From Ricordea florida (Eukaryota; Cnidaria; Anthozoa; Corallimorpharia; Ricordeidae), in the NCBI GenBank assembly GCA_949710005.1, contig OX453283.1:20404004-20468003 (forward strand): a DNA stretch of 64,000 nt, written 5' to 3'. A model generated the notes under the pieces. That model had not been told where the DNA came from. It did not search any database and saw nothing but the letters and a program-made list of their open reading frames with translations. Made by a program: the position numbers and the translations under genes. Positions 32,307 through 42,257 of the stretch are shown here, one piece after another. Numbering within the stretch: the first letter of the stretch is position 1; each line of letters begins with the position of its first letter.

Positions 32307-33312
32307 ATGGAAAAGAAGCTGTCTGACATTTACTACAGCCCTCAGGGGTATTGGAAGGGGTTCGCTGCCTCTAAGAAGTTGGCGGACGCGGCTGGCACCT
32401 CGGAAGACGAAGCCCGAGCGTGGCTAGAAAAACAGGCAATGTGGTAGATCTACCTGCCGCCCCCGCAACACATACCAAGACCGAAATTCAATGTCTCAAC
32501 ACCAAACGAGGTTAATCAGGCCGATCTTCTATTTCTTCCCCACGACCGACCTGGACGGGGTCGGAAGCTTTACAAGTACACGCTCACTGTGGTTGATGTT
32601 GCCTCGCGCTACAAGGAGGCGGAGCCCTTGGTTTCAAAGGAAGCGAAAGAATTCGCGGGGGTGTTCGAGCGCATCTACAAGCAAAGCCCTTTATCCTGGC
32701 CCAAGCTACTCCAGGTCGATCCAGGAAAAGAGTTCATGGGGGCTGTCTTACCTCTACTAGCTCGCCACAATCCACCGATATCCACCGAGACCAAGCGATC
32801 GTTGAGAGGTTCAACAGGACTCTAGCCGAGCGGTTGTTCGGTTACCAATACGCCCAGGAGATGCTTCTTCCCGAAGGAGAAAGATCGGTTGAATGGGTGG
32901 CTTGGCTGCCTGCTGTTGTCGCACCTTTGAACAACAAACCGACACGGTTGATCGGAAAAAAGCCGCAGGATGCCATCAAAGCCAAATCGGTGGCACAAAA
33001 ACCTTCCTCTGTTGTGCCTGGGAGAGCGGTTGGTTTGAATGAGGAGAGACTTTCCTCTCTCGACGACTTACGGTATTTATACCAGCCTGGTGAACAGGAG
33101 GGGGGCGAAGGCGCGCGACGGACCCAGTTTGGAGTCTTAAGGTTCTCGAGCAAGAGTGCGCTGTCATTCGCCCAGGTGACCCTGTGGTCTACTATCTCAG
33201 TAACGGACCCAAACGAGGCTTCGTCCGCGAGGAGCTGCAGGTGGTGCCGTGGAATACCGAATTACCTCCTGAAGGCATACTCAAGGGGTTCAGTGTGAAT
33301 CCCGTCGGGTAG
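32307..33312 (+). pseudogene. Polinton integrase (retroviral type), multiply broken
   Basis: ATG 32307 opens with IYYSPQGYWKGFAASKKLA, an N-terminal segment common in this group. TAG interrupts at 32445-32447, the same frame resumes, and it shifts near 32785 and again near 33105. The DDE core is legible: D in TVVDVASRYKEAE, D in LLQVDPGKEF and E in AIVERFNRTLAERLF. A chromo-like C-terminal part (YLSNGPKRGFVREELQVV) ends at 33312. The family inserts the element and makes the 6-bp duplication. The gene overlaps the end of the opposed polymerase gene by about 50 bp. Three lesions make it inactive. Confidence 0.85.
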
Positions 33313-36056
33313 CACACGTCTCTTGTCGTAGTAGGGGGAAAGCCCTAGCTTCTCCTGGTGGTAGGTTGTCATCTTCCCGTCTCTCATCCGGAATCCCCGG
33401 TTTTCTGCCCGGTCGAGCGCTCCATCGAGGGTTGCTTTGTAGCACCTCCAGGTCAAGTCGTCTTTTTTCGACATCCCCTTCGCCGAGGTTTTATTCTTCT
33501 CCCCGGGGCCATTGTCGACGTAGTATGCCTTGCTGCAGAGCGCTATCGCCCGGGTGCCCTTGAACTCGAGCTTGAACAGGCCCGGCGTCCGTCCGCTCCA
33601 CTTGTCCCAAGCCAGCCATTGCCTTTTGCAGCCCTCGAATTCTCCGCGGAGCTCTGAGCGTACGACTTCCTCTAGGTTCTCCCCGGAGATGGCCATGTAC
33701 AAGCTATCTGTATCCATCTGTAGGAGCTCGAAGTCTTTCCGATCGACGAAATAGTCGAGGAAATCGAAATAGAACTCTAGCATCCATAGTTTGGCTAGCT
33801 GATAGACTGTAATTCCGATTTGAAACGGGCGGGTGATTTCTATCTTCTGCTTCCTCCTGTGGAGCTCAGTGGCTTCACTTATTTCGATGAGGTCCTCGAA
33901 CCACGAAGAACGGAGAGCACGATCGACCGCTGCCTCGTCTTTCGTGTAGGACACCAGCGTCTGCCGCTCCAGCGCTTCGATAAACTTGCCGTAGCAGCTA
34001 TTGCCGAGCAGTTTGAAGAGGTCGGCGAATAGTGCTTTGTCTTTGTCGGTATCGCCTTGGCGTCTGGCTGCTGTTACTTGATCGACGAACCACCCGAAGA
34101 TCTTTTGGGGTTGGTAGTCGATCGTTCTGTAGACCGTGGTGATAACCAAACCGTGGTCGAGGTACCAGCGGAGCGCTTGGGCGTACAACAGAATCTTCTT
34201 CGCAGAAAGCGCACCTACAAGCTTTGCATCTGTTGAGCGGGTTCGTCCTGTATGCTCGAGACAGTCCAGCATCTTATGGGGGACCGCTTCGACGGGAATC
34301 TCCTTGCTGTAGAAGAGCGGGGGCATTTCTTCGAACTTTGGTTCGTCAAGATTGTTGTAGTAGCGGAGCCAATCCGCGAAAGTCTGCATCCCCTTCTCCC
34401 GGAATAACCGCTCGCAGTCTCGATATTCCGAAAGGGAAAGAAGATATTTGCCTTTCAGTTTCGAATACCACTGTGGGTAGTCCGGTAGGCCGGGGAAGTC
34501 GAGCTTGTCGAGGCTATCGAACCAATCGTACGGGAACCACGACTTCGCGAGGGTACACCCGTAGGCTTTGACCCAGGCGTCGTAGGTTTTCCCAGGGCCG
34601 ATATAGTTCACAACGTCCAGGAATTTGAAGTCCGGAGTCGTAATGAACATGATCTGGTTGGCCTTACATCCCACTTTGATGGACTGGTCGGTCGTCTTAC
34701 AGAGCTCTTCGACGAAGTAGTTCCGGATCAAGTTCAAATCATATTTTCCGGAATTGAACCTGAGCACGGGGACTTGGTCGCACCACTCTTCGATCGCTAG
34801 CCGATACTTTTTGGGCAAGAGCTCGATGGTGTCGGGCAGGAACCTCGCGCGAACATCTGCGCGCAAGCGCTTGGCCCGTCGTTCTAGCGTTGAAATGAAC
34901 TCTCCGACCAACAACTTCGGATCTCGTACGCATAGGTGTTCGGGATCGGATCTAGGGTGTCTGATATGGAAACTGAGATAGGCACGTGGTCTCCCTCTAG
35001 GGTCAAATCGGCGGTCGGCTTTTTCGCACGAGCCTTGTCGAGGTAACTCTCGAAGTCGTACACGATCGCGTGGGGGTAGGTTGTTGTCTTTGGATCGGGG
35101 ATGCGATCTCTTCTCCAAGGTTTTGGCTCCTCGTGCTGCCACCTAACCACAAGACGATACCTGGCGGCGCGGATTTTGGCTTCACGCTCGAGCGTCTGTT
35201 GGTATGCCATTTCGCGTGTGAGAGGGCTTTCCTTTTTCTTGGAAAGATTCTGAAGTAGCTCCTGGCGTTGCTTCGGGGATGGGAAACAGATTTTACACCC
35301 GTGCCAGAGGCACCCGTTGAATTGGAAGACGGTCTTTGAAATGGGATCATAACCGTCTATGGCGATACCTTCTATCAATGGCTCGCCTCCATGACCACAT
35401 AGCTGATGATGTATATGGATCCCTCTAGCGCGGGTTTCATACTCGAGCCACTGTACTGCTTGGATGCTATCCCGTTTTTGTGGGTAGAAGACCTTCTCAG
35501 AGGCTGATGGTGGAGCTTCCACTTTCTCTCCACGAGAGACAACTTCTGTCTCGCCTTGGGTGCAACGATCGGCATGGCGATAAAGGTTGTCAGTCCGTGT
35601 AAACCTTGCCTTGCACTCCCCGCAAACGTATACATTCGTGAGTTTCCGGATGTCGCGAATGAGAAACGTGTGCCCCTCGTAGATGCCATTCGTCATTGGT
35701 GGAGTACCTACTTTTTCATAGTGCGCTGGGTGCCTCTGATACAGCCAATCTCCAGACTCTGTCGGTTCATATACCCGGATCCCGAATTTGAAGTGGGCCT
35801 CTACTTTCCGCAGCCCGTCCTGAGAAACCACGGGGAAAGACTTGGGCGATTGGTATATCTCTCTAGCGAGAGCTCGGGCTTGTAGGGTGCAACGATCCGC
35901 GCTCGCGCCTTGATGAACGGCGATACAACGAAAGAGACAGAGGTTATCTCCGTACGAGTCCAAGGCGTACAGCCCGGGCTTTCTTCGGAGCCAGTCGAGT
36001 AGTGGTCCTGTGCCAAACAAAGGCGCCTGCCGATCTACTACGACCTTGACTTCCAC
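33262..36056 (-). pseudogene. Polinton DNA polymerase B, frameshifted and missing motif A
   Basis: Order of parts: an OTU-like stretch (YGDNLCLFRCIAVH), a C2HC finger (CGECKARFTRTDNLYRHADRC is its span), a segment with FQFNGCLWHGCKIC, exonuclease I (AIVYDFESYLD, near 35055), a frameshift near 34925, exonuclease II (RFNSGKYDLNLI, near 34750), motif B (KLLGNSCYGK, near 34000) and motif C (MDTDSLY, near 33710). The palm region with motif A should lie between YYNNLD and the EEMPPLF segment; here they are adjacent at about 34348, so it is deleted. There is no in-frame ATG; the first plausible codon is GTG 36056, after an in-frame TGA of the upstream gene. The family copies the element by protein-primed synthesis; this copy cannot. 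Confidence 0.85.
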
Positions 36057-36077
36057 ATAGATAAAGCGAATGAAGGT

Positions 36078-36771
36078 TCACTTGGTGCTAGGTCGCTCAA
36101 TTTGGTCCCTTGACAAGCGCTTCTCATCTTCCGCCTGCACCCAGTCTCTTGCTTCCGGCTTGAGCCGCTGGATCCAGGGACTGCCTTTTGCTGTTTTTGT
36201 CCACAACATGATTCTTCCCGTTTCAATGTATCTTAGTCGATAGGTGTAACTGTATCGCAGATAGAAGCTGTTGGCGACCTTCTCGTGGAGCTTATCCATA
36301 ATCCGATCCACCAGAGGCCCGTCCACGCCTCGGAAGAAAGACCACTTCCAGAAGCCGCGCCCGCGTTCTTCACCTTGTCTCTCTCCATTCAACTCTTCGA
36401 GTATTCGTGGACCTTCTGCGACAATAGATCGCGCTAAGGGTGCTCGCCGGTTTTCAATCCTTCTACGAATTTCTGCTCTCATCGTTGGAGTAGTCCTCTT
36501 TCGGACACCCTCTGCGTGAAGAGCGGCGTCAACCTCTGCCTCGAGTTGGCGGAGTTCACGGGCGCGTTGCCACTTCTTGTGCGGTTTCTCTATCCCCCCT
36601 CTGGTAATAGCAGGGTATCTCCCCGTCTGTAGGGCTCGCCGGAGTCGTTTCCTCCACTCCGCGGCGCAAGCCTCCCCCGATCGCTCGTAAGAGGTCAGCC
36701 TTTTGCATCTTCGAAACCACAGGTAGTCCATAGCTTTGTGCTAAAGAGCGTAACTCTGTGACGGAGAACAT
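36078..36771 (-). pseudogene. Polinton SAP-like DNA-binding protein, frameshifted
   Basis: ATG 36771 begins MFSVTELRSLAQSYGLPVVS followed by KMQKADLLRAI, which resembles a SAP/HeH helix-extended-loop-helix DNA-binding motif. A frameshift near 36660-36700 moves into a long basic frame (RRRIENRRAPLARSIV, SFYLRYSYTYRLRYIETGRI) ending with TGA at 36078. It lies directly upstream of the polymerase in the same direction, and the polymerase continues in the same frame after that TGA. Its job may be DNA binding or priming; this is inference. Confidence 0.5.
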
Positions 36772-36859
36772 GTTTATGGAAATACCTTTGTGTGCCTCTC
36801 TCTAAATGGAAATAATTTTTGTGTCGCCACTTTCTAAATGGAAAATCTTCAGAGGTATA

Positions 36860-37209
36860 TTCGGAAATCTTCGCCCCACCCACACCAATTCGTATTTGTT
36901 TACCTTGGGAGCCTTTCCACACTGAAAAACGGCTTCTAGCTCAAGGTTTGCCTTGGGAGCCTTTCCACACTGAAAAAAACGGGTTATATTTCTAATACCC
37001 CCTGTTTGTAACTACTTTGTTGAAGTACGACTTATATTAAAAAAGGTGTTTTTTTTCGGCAATGTTTGAGTGCCACGAAAATAGCGTTTTTCTGTGTAAG
37101 CTTTTACATCCTGAAAAACGACTTATACACGAAAACGTTTTCACCCTCCTTTCAGCCTGAAACGGGTTATATTAAAAAACGGTATTTGTTTTCCTCCAGT
37201 TATACTACT
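36860..37209 (-). repeat. Polinton right terminal inverted repeat
   Basis: Inverted counterpart of the left end, terminating CCAGTTATACTACT at 37209. About 350 bp long; it lacks the extra tandem units present on the left. Confidence 0.9.
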
Positions 37210-37215
37210 TGCAAC
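37210..37215. repeat. Target-site duplication TGCAAC, right copy
   Basis: Directly abuts the right Polinton terminus; identical to 23464-23469. Confidence 0.95.
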
Positions 37216-37685
37216 AGAAGCTGTTTATGAAGAGTTGCAATCCTCTCTCCATTTCCTTCCTTGACAGCATCTTTAAAATCAAAATACAATAAAAAATATT
37301 TCAAGACACACAATGAGTAATTCCTAACTAAGTCTTGGGGATCTTCAGGATTGCCTTCTTCATCATCACTTTTTGGTTCAGAAATTAGGAGTTCATCAAT
37401 AAATTTGTCCAAAACAGAGTTATAGTACTGTGTTTTGTTGTCTCCTACATCTAAAATGTGGTATGGGGGCCTGTTTTTGGTAATGTGGCTGTCTTTGCTT
37501 TCCATGCCAAAGAACTGTACCAGTGCTTCCACAGTAAAGCACTGCCCTACTGTCAGGAAAAGCTGCTCGCAGTCTTCGAAATGCTTCACATCAATGGTGA
37601 CATTTCGTCGCTGCAGTTTTTCTCGGAAGTATCGCAAGGTCCCACGCTCATGCCCAGAGTTCTTGTAGAGCTTCTTAAAGATTAC
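37210..37685 (-). pseudogene. DUF6589 gene, last exon, part upstream of the Polinton
   Basis: The exon starts after an acceptor (CTACAG, ending 37686) and reads VIFKKLYKNSGHERGTLRYF, then DVKHFEDCEQLFLTVGQCFT, an acidic linker (EPKSDDEEGNPEDP) and a helix with FDFKDAVKEGNGERI. It is cut by the Polinton within codon CA|. The frame is open throughout. The acceptor phase fits the donor at 40810. This is the typical C-terminal half of DUF6589 proteins, which are frequent in cnidarian genomes and of unknown function. Confidence 0.75.
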
Positions 37686-38070
37686 CTGTAGATACATAAA
37701 AACAGAATAGGAGCCTTTTAACTTGCTTTCACCTCATCCTCTTTCATTTCAAGGCTGGTGGTTATATATAATAATAATGTAAATTTCATAAAGAGAAATA
37801 CTACTTCACCTAAGTCCACTTCTACTTCTTAGTTTATAGGAACCACTTCAGTTTTCAGCCCTTTTTAATTCCGAAACTAAAATATTTTTCATATAAACAT
37901 ATCCCCACATGTACAAACAAACATTTATACATACAAGCGTTATTCGACTGTCGGAAATACTCGGCTAAAATTTTAAGGGGAAAAAAAATATAATACAAAA
38001 AAAGTATGGGAATATTTTAAAATATAATAATTTCCAAACAATTAGTTAACAAATATTATCATGATGTTAA

Positions 38071-40605
38071 CCCTTTCACTCCTGGGGGCCTTCAGAGCCT
38101 GAATGCCTGCTATCCCTGGGGCTAATTAGGGCACTCACTTAAGATTTTGACCAAAAACCAAAACATGCATGCTCAGTAGAATTTGGAGTCCTTGTACACA
38201 TAGCTAATAAGTTAAAATTGAGGTTGAGATATTGTTCTTTCAAAGGAAAGTATCATTGCACAAATATAACTATGCTGTCTAAAGTAACAGCGCTCAACAA
38301 CTTCATGTATTTAATAAATTCGAATTTACTGCCATTTCTGCTGGATGAGCGAGAGGTCAAACTAACAAAATACATTACAAGTTACTACAATACAATTTAA
38401 ACTAAGCAAATAAATGACATCGTACGATCCTGTTATAAATTTACTGTGTATCCTTTTTCTCTCAAACGAAAAAAAACCCAAGTAAAAATTAATGTCAAAA
38501 GGATTTCAGTTCAGGTGTCTGTACTGTGGTATTCGACGAAACAATGCACTTTGCAGAACGCAACACCACACTCTTGACACTTGTTTTTCGTTTCTACTGG
38601 ATATCCTTTCGAAGTTTTCCTGCCAGCAGTTTTGCACAAGACACACTCCTTCTTTCTCCCTTCTAAACGAACGGCCTGGTGATCTCTTCTAGGCTGAGGT
38701 GCTTGGCTTGGTGCTGGCCGCTTTCGATAGGTATATCCATTGATCAGGCGCTTCCCCAATTCTAATCGAAAATCAGCCTGCGGACGGGTTCGCTGATGGT
38801 TCCTCCGTCGATGTTCGCACTCTAAAATATACGCGTTGCAAGCAGCAACATTGAACACAAACCAAAAGATGTACCTATACCACTTTCGCGACTGCCGACC
38901 GACTGTATAGAAAGATCGAAGTTGATCTGCTCGATCAACGCCACCCATATTTTTCGTGTAAAGGTCAGACACATGCGGCTTTTCGATTTGGACATTTCGT
39001 CCATTTTGTATGCGTTGGACAATTCGAGGCGGCTCATTTGGCGAAACATTCGTGGACAAAAACGCCATATCCCTTTTGTCGTGCCATTTTGTGAAAAGAA
39101 GGCTTCCTCTTTGGCGTACGATTGTTTCTCCCGGCTGTTTGTTCTTGGCGCATGGCGGCAAGTCTCTGCGCGTACATCGCACAGTCGAACAAGCGTAGGT
39201 TTGTTGATCTAATAAATGATCTAAAAGAATGGGACTGGAAAAAAAATTATCGAAGAAGACATGATGATTTCGATTTAAGAAGGGACGGGCCATGTTCATG
39301 ACAACATAATATCCTAGGCCGTGAATTCGCCTGTTTTGCCCTTTGTTTCCTAGGTAAACAGAGAAATTTACAACATAGCCGTTTGAGGCATCGGCTGCCA
39401 TCCACACTTTTATACCATATTTTGTGGGCTTAGCTGGCAAATATTGGCGAAATGACAACCTCCCTTTAAATGCTATCATTCCCTCATCGATGGAAATGTT
39501 TTTCTTTGGGGAATAGAAGAGCTGAGCATTTCGCAATACTGAGGTAAGAGCGGGACGGCATTTATACAGCCTATCAAAATTTTCCTCGCCGCATGCAGGT
39601 TCTTCACTCGAATTATTTAGATGGAAAAACTGGCTTATTTCTTCAAACCTATTCTTTGTCATCGTTTGCTTTATTCCATCGTTGCCGATGAAAATATCTG
39701 ACGACCAGTAGTCGGCGATTTTGGGCAAATTATTTATCCCCATTATGACACAAACGCCAAGATAAGCCTTCATCTTGTCTTTGTTTACGTCTCGCCATCG
39801 ACCAAGACGCAGTTCATTATCGGCTAATTTTTGACGAGCATATCGGTTCGTCTCCATGAAGATTTTCTCGAAGAGATCCTCACCAAACATAAATGTAAAA
39901 AAGTTATCGGCTTTAGGATCAGGTCCTATGTCGATGGATATTCCTGACTGTGCCGTGAACGTATTTACATCGATGTCACGGAGCTCCGCCGTCCACCACT
40001 CTTCTTCGAGTTCTTCATCGCTATCGCTGGCTCCTTCGTTGCCAGTTTGATCGTTGTCTCCATCACTTTCCTCAGCATCTTCATCGATACCTTCAAAATC
40101 GATGTCTGAATCACTTCCATCAACATCGCCAGAGTCTTCATCAGAATCTCCGAAAATCGCTCTGTATTCATCGATTGACACAGAAAGCCGCCTCGCCATT
40201 TTATGCTCGCGAAGGAAAGCAAAATTTTCGGTGCTCGACAAAAGCAGACTTGAAAGTTAACAAAGCAAACAATGTTGCGAAATGCTCTGAAACCTATTAC
40301 AACACCTTTATAAGCATTAAAATCAAAGAAAAGTTATAAATTTCAGAGGATTTCACAACTTGTTTGCCTTGTGACTGGGCACTCTGAAGTCTGCAGTTGT
40401 CGCTCACTGAACGAAAATTCGCGTTCTTCTCTCCCGGCCTAGGGCAACTTTTCTTATGTGCAGTACTCGTAATATGATTGGCCAATAACTAGAGAATAAT
40501 GGTAATTCATTTGTTGAGCTCATATTTGCCCCTTAGGGTGGGGAGGCAAGCCGAAAACAAAGGCGTCATGAACGGCCGGTTTTGGCCGGTTCAGGAGCGA
40601 AAGGG
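38071..40605. mobile_element. Complete piggyBac-like element, 2535 bp
   Basis: TTAA at 38067-38070 and 40606-40609 flank termini CCCTTTCACTCCTG (left) and its inverted counterpart CAGGAGCGAAAGGG (right), with one mismatch in 14. The inside holds one uninterrupted transposase gene on the minus strand. Size, TTAA duplication and termini fit piggyBac. The whole element lies in an intron of the DUF6589 gene. Confidence 0.95.
38511..40241 (-). CDS. piggyBac-type transposase, intact
   Basis: 576 codons without interruption from ATG 40241 (a second possible start, MARRLSVSID, is at 40199). The N-terminus is acidic (DSDEDSGDVDGSDSDIDFEG). The DDE_Tnp_1_7 core follows (YLGVCVIMGINNLPKIADYW), with catalytic aspartates expected in NISIDEGMIAFKGR, HHVFFDNFFSS and NMGGVDRADQLRSFY; all three are present. 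The C-terminus is a cysteine-rich zinc domain (CVLCKTAGRKTSKG, then CQECGVAFCKVHC). In the family it excises and inserts the element at TTAA without footprints. Full length and complete motifs suggest possible activity. Confidence 0.92.
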   Translation of the reverse strand: MSSTENFAFLREHKMARRLSVSIDEYRAIFGDSDEDSGDVDGSDSDIDFEGIDEDAEESDGDNDQTGNEGASDSDEELEEEWWTAELRDIDVNTFTAQSGISIDIGPDPKADNFFTFMFGEDLFEKIFMETNRYARQKLADNELRLGRWRDVNKDKMKAYLGVCVIMGINNLPKIADYWSSDIFIGNDGIKQTMTKNRFEEISQFFHLNNSSEEPACGEENFDRLYKCRPALTSVLRNAQLFYSPKKNISIDEGMIAFKGRLSFRQYLPAKPTKYGIKVWMAADASNGYVVNFSVYLGNKGQNRRIHGLGYYVVMNMARPFLNRNHHVFFDNFFSSPILLDHLLDQQTYACSTVRCTRRDLPPCAKNKQPGETIVRQRGSLLFTKWHDKRDMAFLSTNVSPNEPPRIVQRIQNGRNVQIEKPHVSDLYTKNMGGVDRADQLRSFYTVGRQSRKWYRYIFWFVFNVAACNAYILECEHRRRNHQRTRPQADFRLELGKRLINGYTYRKRPAPSQAPQPRRDHQAVRLEGRKKECVLCKTAGRKTSKGYPVETKNKCQECGVAFCKVHCFVEYHSTDT

Positions 40606-40810
40606 TTAATTTATTAATTCTGCAGCCCTTTTATTCAACAGGATCTGAACTAGTTGCAAACACAAAGGGATCTGTAATGTAATCTCTGCAATATTGCTGT
40701 TGTAGCCCTGGGTTTGTACATAAAAAAACAATCTAACATGTAACTGAAATTCAATTAGGTGCAAAGATTTTTCACTGGTTGCAGTGTCAATTAGGTAATA
40801 AAGGTCTTAC

Positions 40811-41659
40811 CTTCAGGAAACTCCTCTTAGTATGCCAGTCAACAATCCTGAAGGGGTGAAGGTGATCAAACCTGTCTTGGGGTGTATGACTTCCAGCACG
40901 TAAGTCTTTTGCACCTGCAAATCGGACTCTTGTAAGCTAGTCCCCAAAACAAGGAATTTTGACATTGGTCAAAGGATCGTAAGGTTGTGGGGCAGGTGGC
41001 ACATGTGAAGCTGGCTGATCAGGCCTAGATGGAGCAGCAATGGGTGGACCAGGATTCACATGTACTTGGTCAGGGGGGGCACATATGCCAGCTCTTGAGT
41101 AAATGTCATGTACCCAAACTTCGAGTTGATCCAGAACATCAACTACTTCTGCATATTTTTTCTCATCCTTCATGAGCACTGGAAGGGGTACAACCACTGA
41201 CTCTGACTTCATTTCAGCTTGATACTGGCAGGGTGTTTGGGCTGGAACAACACTACGAAGAAACTCAAATGCAGGAAAATGTTCACACAGCATTCTTCCA
41301 AGTAAGATCTTATATCTTTCTCGTGTGCATCTTTCCTCTTCATCACTAAGCTTGATAAGCTCCTTCAATTGGCAACCAGCAAAGCACTTCTGAGGGCCAT
41401 TGTCAGGTAAGTGACCAGAGTTCACTCGGTCAAAGACAAGACTTGAGGCAACTGCATGAACAATGGTGTTTTGACTTTCTGATCTCATGTCATGAACCTT
41501 TACCTCCCAGTCAATGTTATCCAGTACAAGAACAAACTTTTTCCCTTCCTTTAGTTGTTGAACAGCATGATCCAGGAAGTGGCTTCCAATATCTTCCTGG
41601 ATGGTATACTTCATAGATGGAACCAACGAAACCCCATATTTGTTGAATCTTTCTAGAAG
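40811..41659 (-). pseudogene. DUF6589 gene, third exon, one in-frame TAG
   Basis: Begins after acceptor TATGTAG with LLERFNKYGVSLVPSM. It continues through GKKFVLVLDNIDWEVKVHDM, a typical DUF6589 segment, and a proline-rich linker (PAAPS-like). A TAG at 40939-40937 falls where the frame otherwise runs on through LTRVRFAGAKDLRAGS and DRFDHLHPFRIVDWHTKRSF to donor AAG|GTAAGA at 40811/40810. The exon phases agree with those of its neighbours. Confidence 0.75.
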
Positions 41660-41912
41660 CTACATAGGATTAAATATGGAGTGATATCAGATTAAAAGCC
41701 GGCATGTACTGTACATACAGAAATAAATTACAGGTGTTCTTTGCAGATTATTATTCAGTGTATCTTGCATTGTTCACCTTAGAGGTAGATTCAACATATG
41801 CAGGCATGAAACCTCCATCTAATATATAACATAAAAAATTATCCCTCTCTGCCACGTCTAGTGTCAATTTGTTTTAGAAGAAACCTCTCATTTAATTACT
41901 TAATGAAATTAC

Positions 41913-42257
41913 CTCTTTACTCGCATTTCCATCTGAAAGCAAGACTGTGTTAAGTCTCTGAAGACGGCTTAATTCATGGAATCTTTTAAACATTACTATT
42001 CCATAGATGAGGGCTAAAGGAGCAGTATTCTTTTCTCGATTGAGGTCGAGCTGCAACATCAAAGATAGGACTTTGAAGACTGTTGGACAGAGGCTTTGCA
42101 TTTCTGTCAGGATCTCTTCAAACGTGAAGGAAGACAAACCAGGGTATCCTCTGTCTCTAAGAACTGACTTTGTTCCCCTCCGGGCTACCTCTACAAGTTG
42201 CATATCAATTTTGGAGAGGAGTTTTTCCATTATTTGCTCCTCTATGTTGACCGAAAT
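41913..42257 (-). pseudogene. DUF6589 gene, second exon
   Basis: Acceptor TTTGGCAG ends at 42258 and donor GTAATT starts at 41912, giving an open exon of 115 codons. It reads ISVNIEEQIMEKLLSKIDM, SFTFEEILTEMQSLCPTVFK and APLALIYGIVMFKRFHELSR. Both borders are in phase 0, as are those of exons 1 and 3. No interruption within the exon. Confidence 0.65.

Larger units (their letters stand above)
23470..37209. mobile_element. Polinton/Maverick (virus-like) transposon, 13,740 bp
   Basis: The ends are inverted repeats beginning 5'-AGTAGTATAACTGGAGG, with AG/CT termini and a 6-bp TGCAAC duplication. The content is a protein-primed-type DNA polymerase B, retroviral-type integrase, packaging ATPase, a probable double-jelly-roll capsid protein and several unassigned small proteins, which is the Polinton signature set. 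It lies in an exon of a DUF6589 gene; removing it with one duplication copy restores that reading frame. An adenovirus-like maturation protease was not found. Several genes are broken, so this copy is not autonomous. Confidence 0.95.
37686..40810 (-). other. DUF6589 intron containing the piggyBac element
   Basis: Donor GTAAGA at 40810, acceptor CTACAG ending at 37686. 2.5 of its 3.1 kb is the piggyBac element. The remaining sequence is AT-rich with no gene seen. Confidence 0.7.

Noticed and set aside
33358-36519. Several plus-strand frames
   Set aside because: Antisense shadows of the polymerase and SAP-like genes.
23464-37215. Interpretation as bacterial or viral contamination
   Set aside because: The element has a perfect target duplication inside an exon of a spliced gene, so it is integrated.
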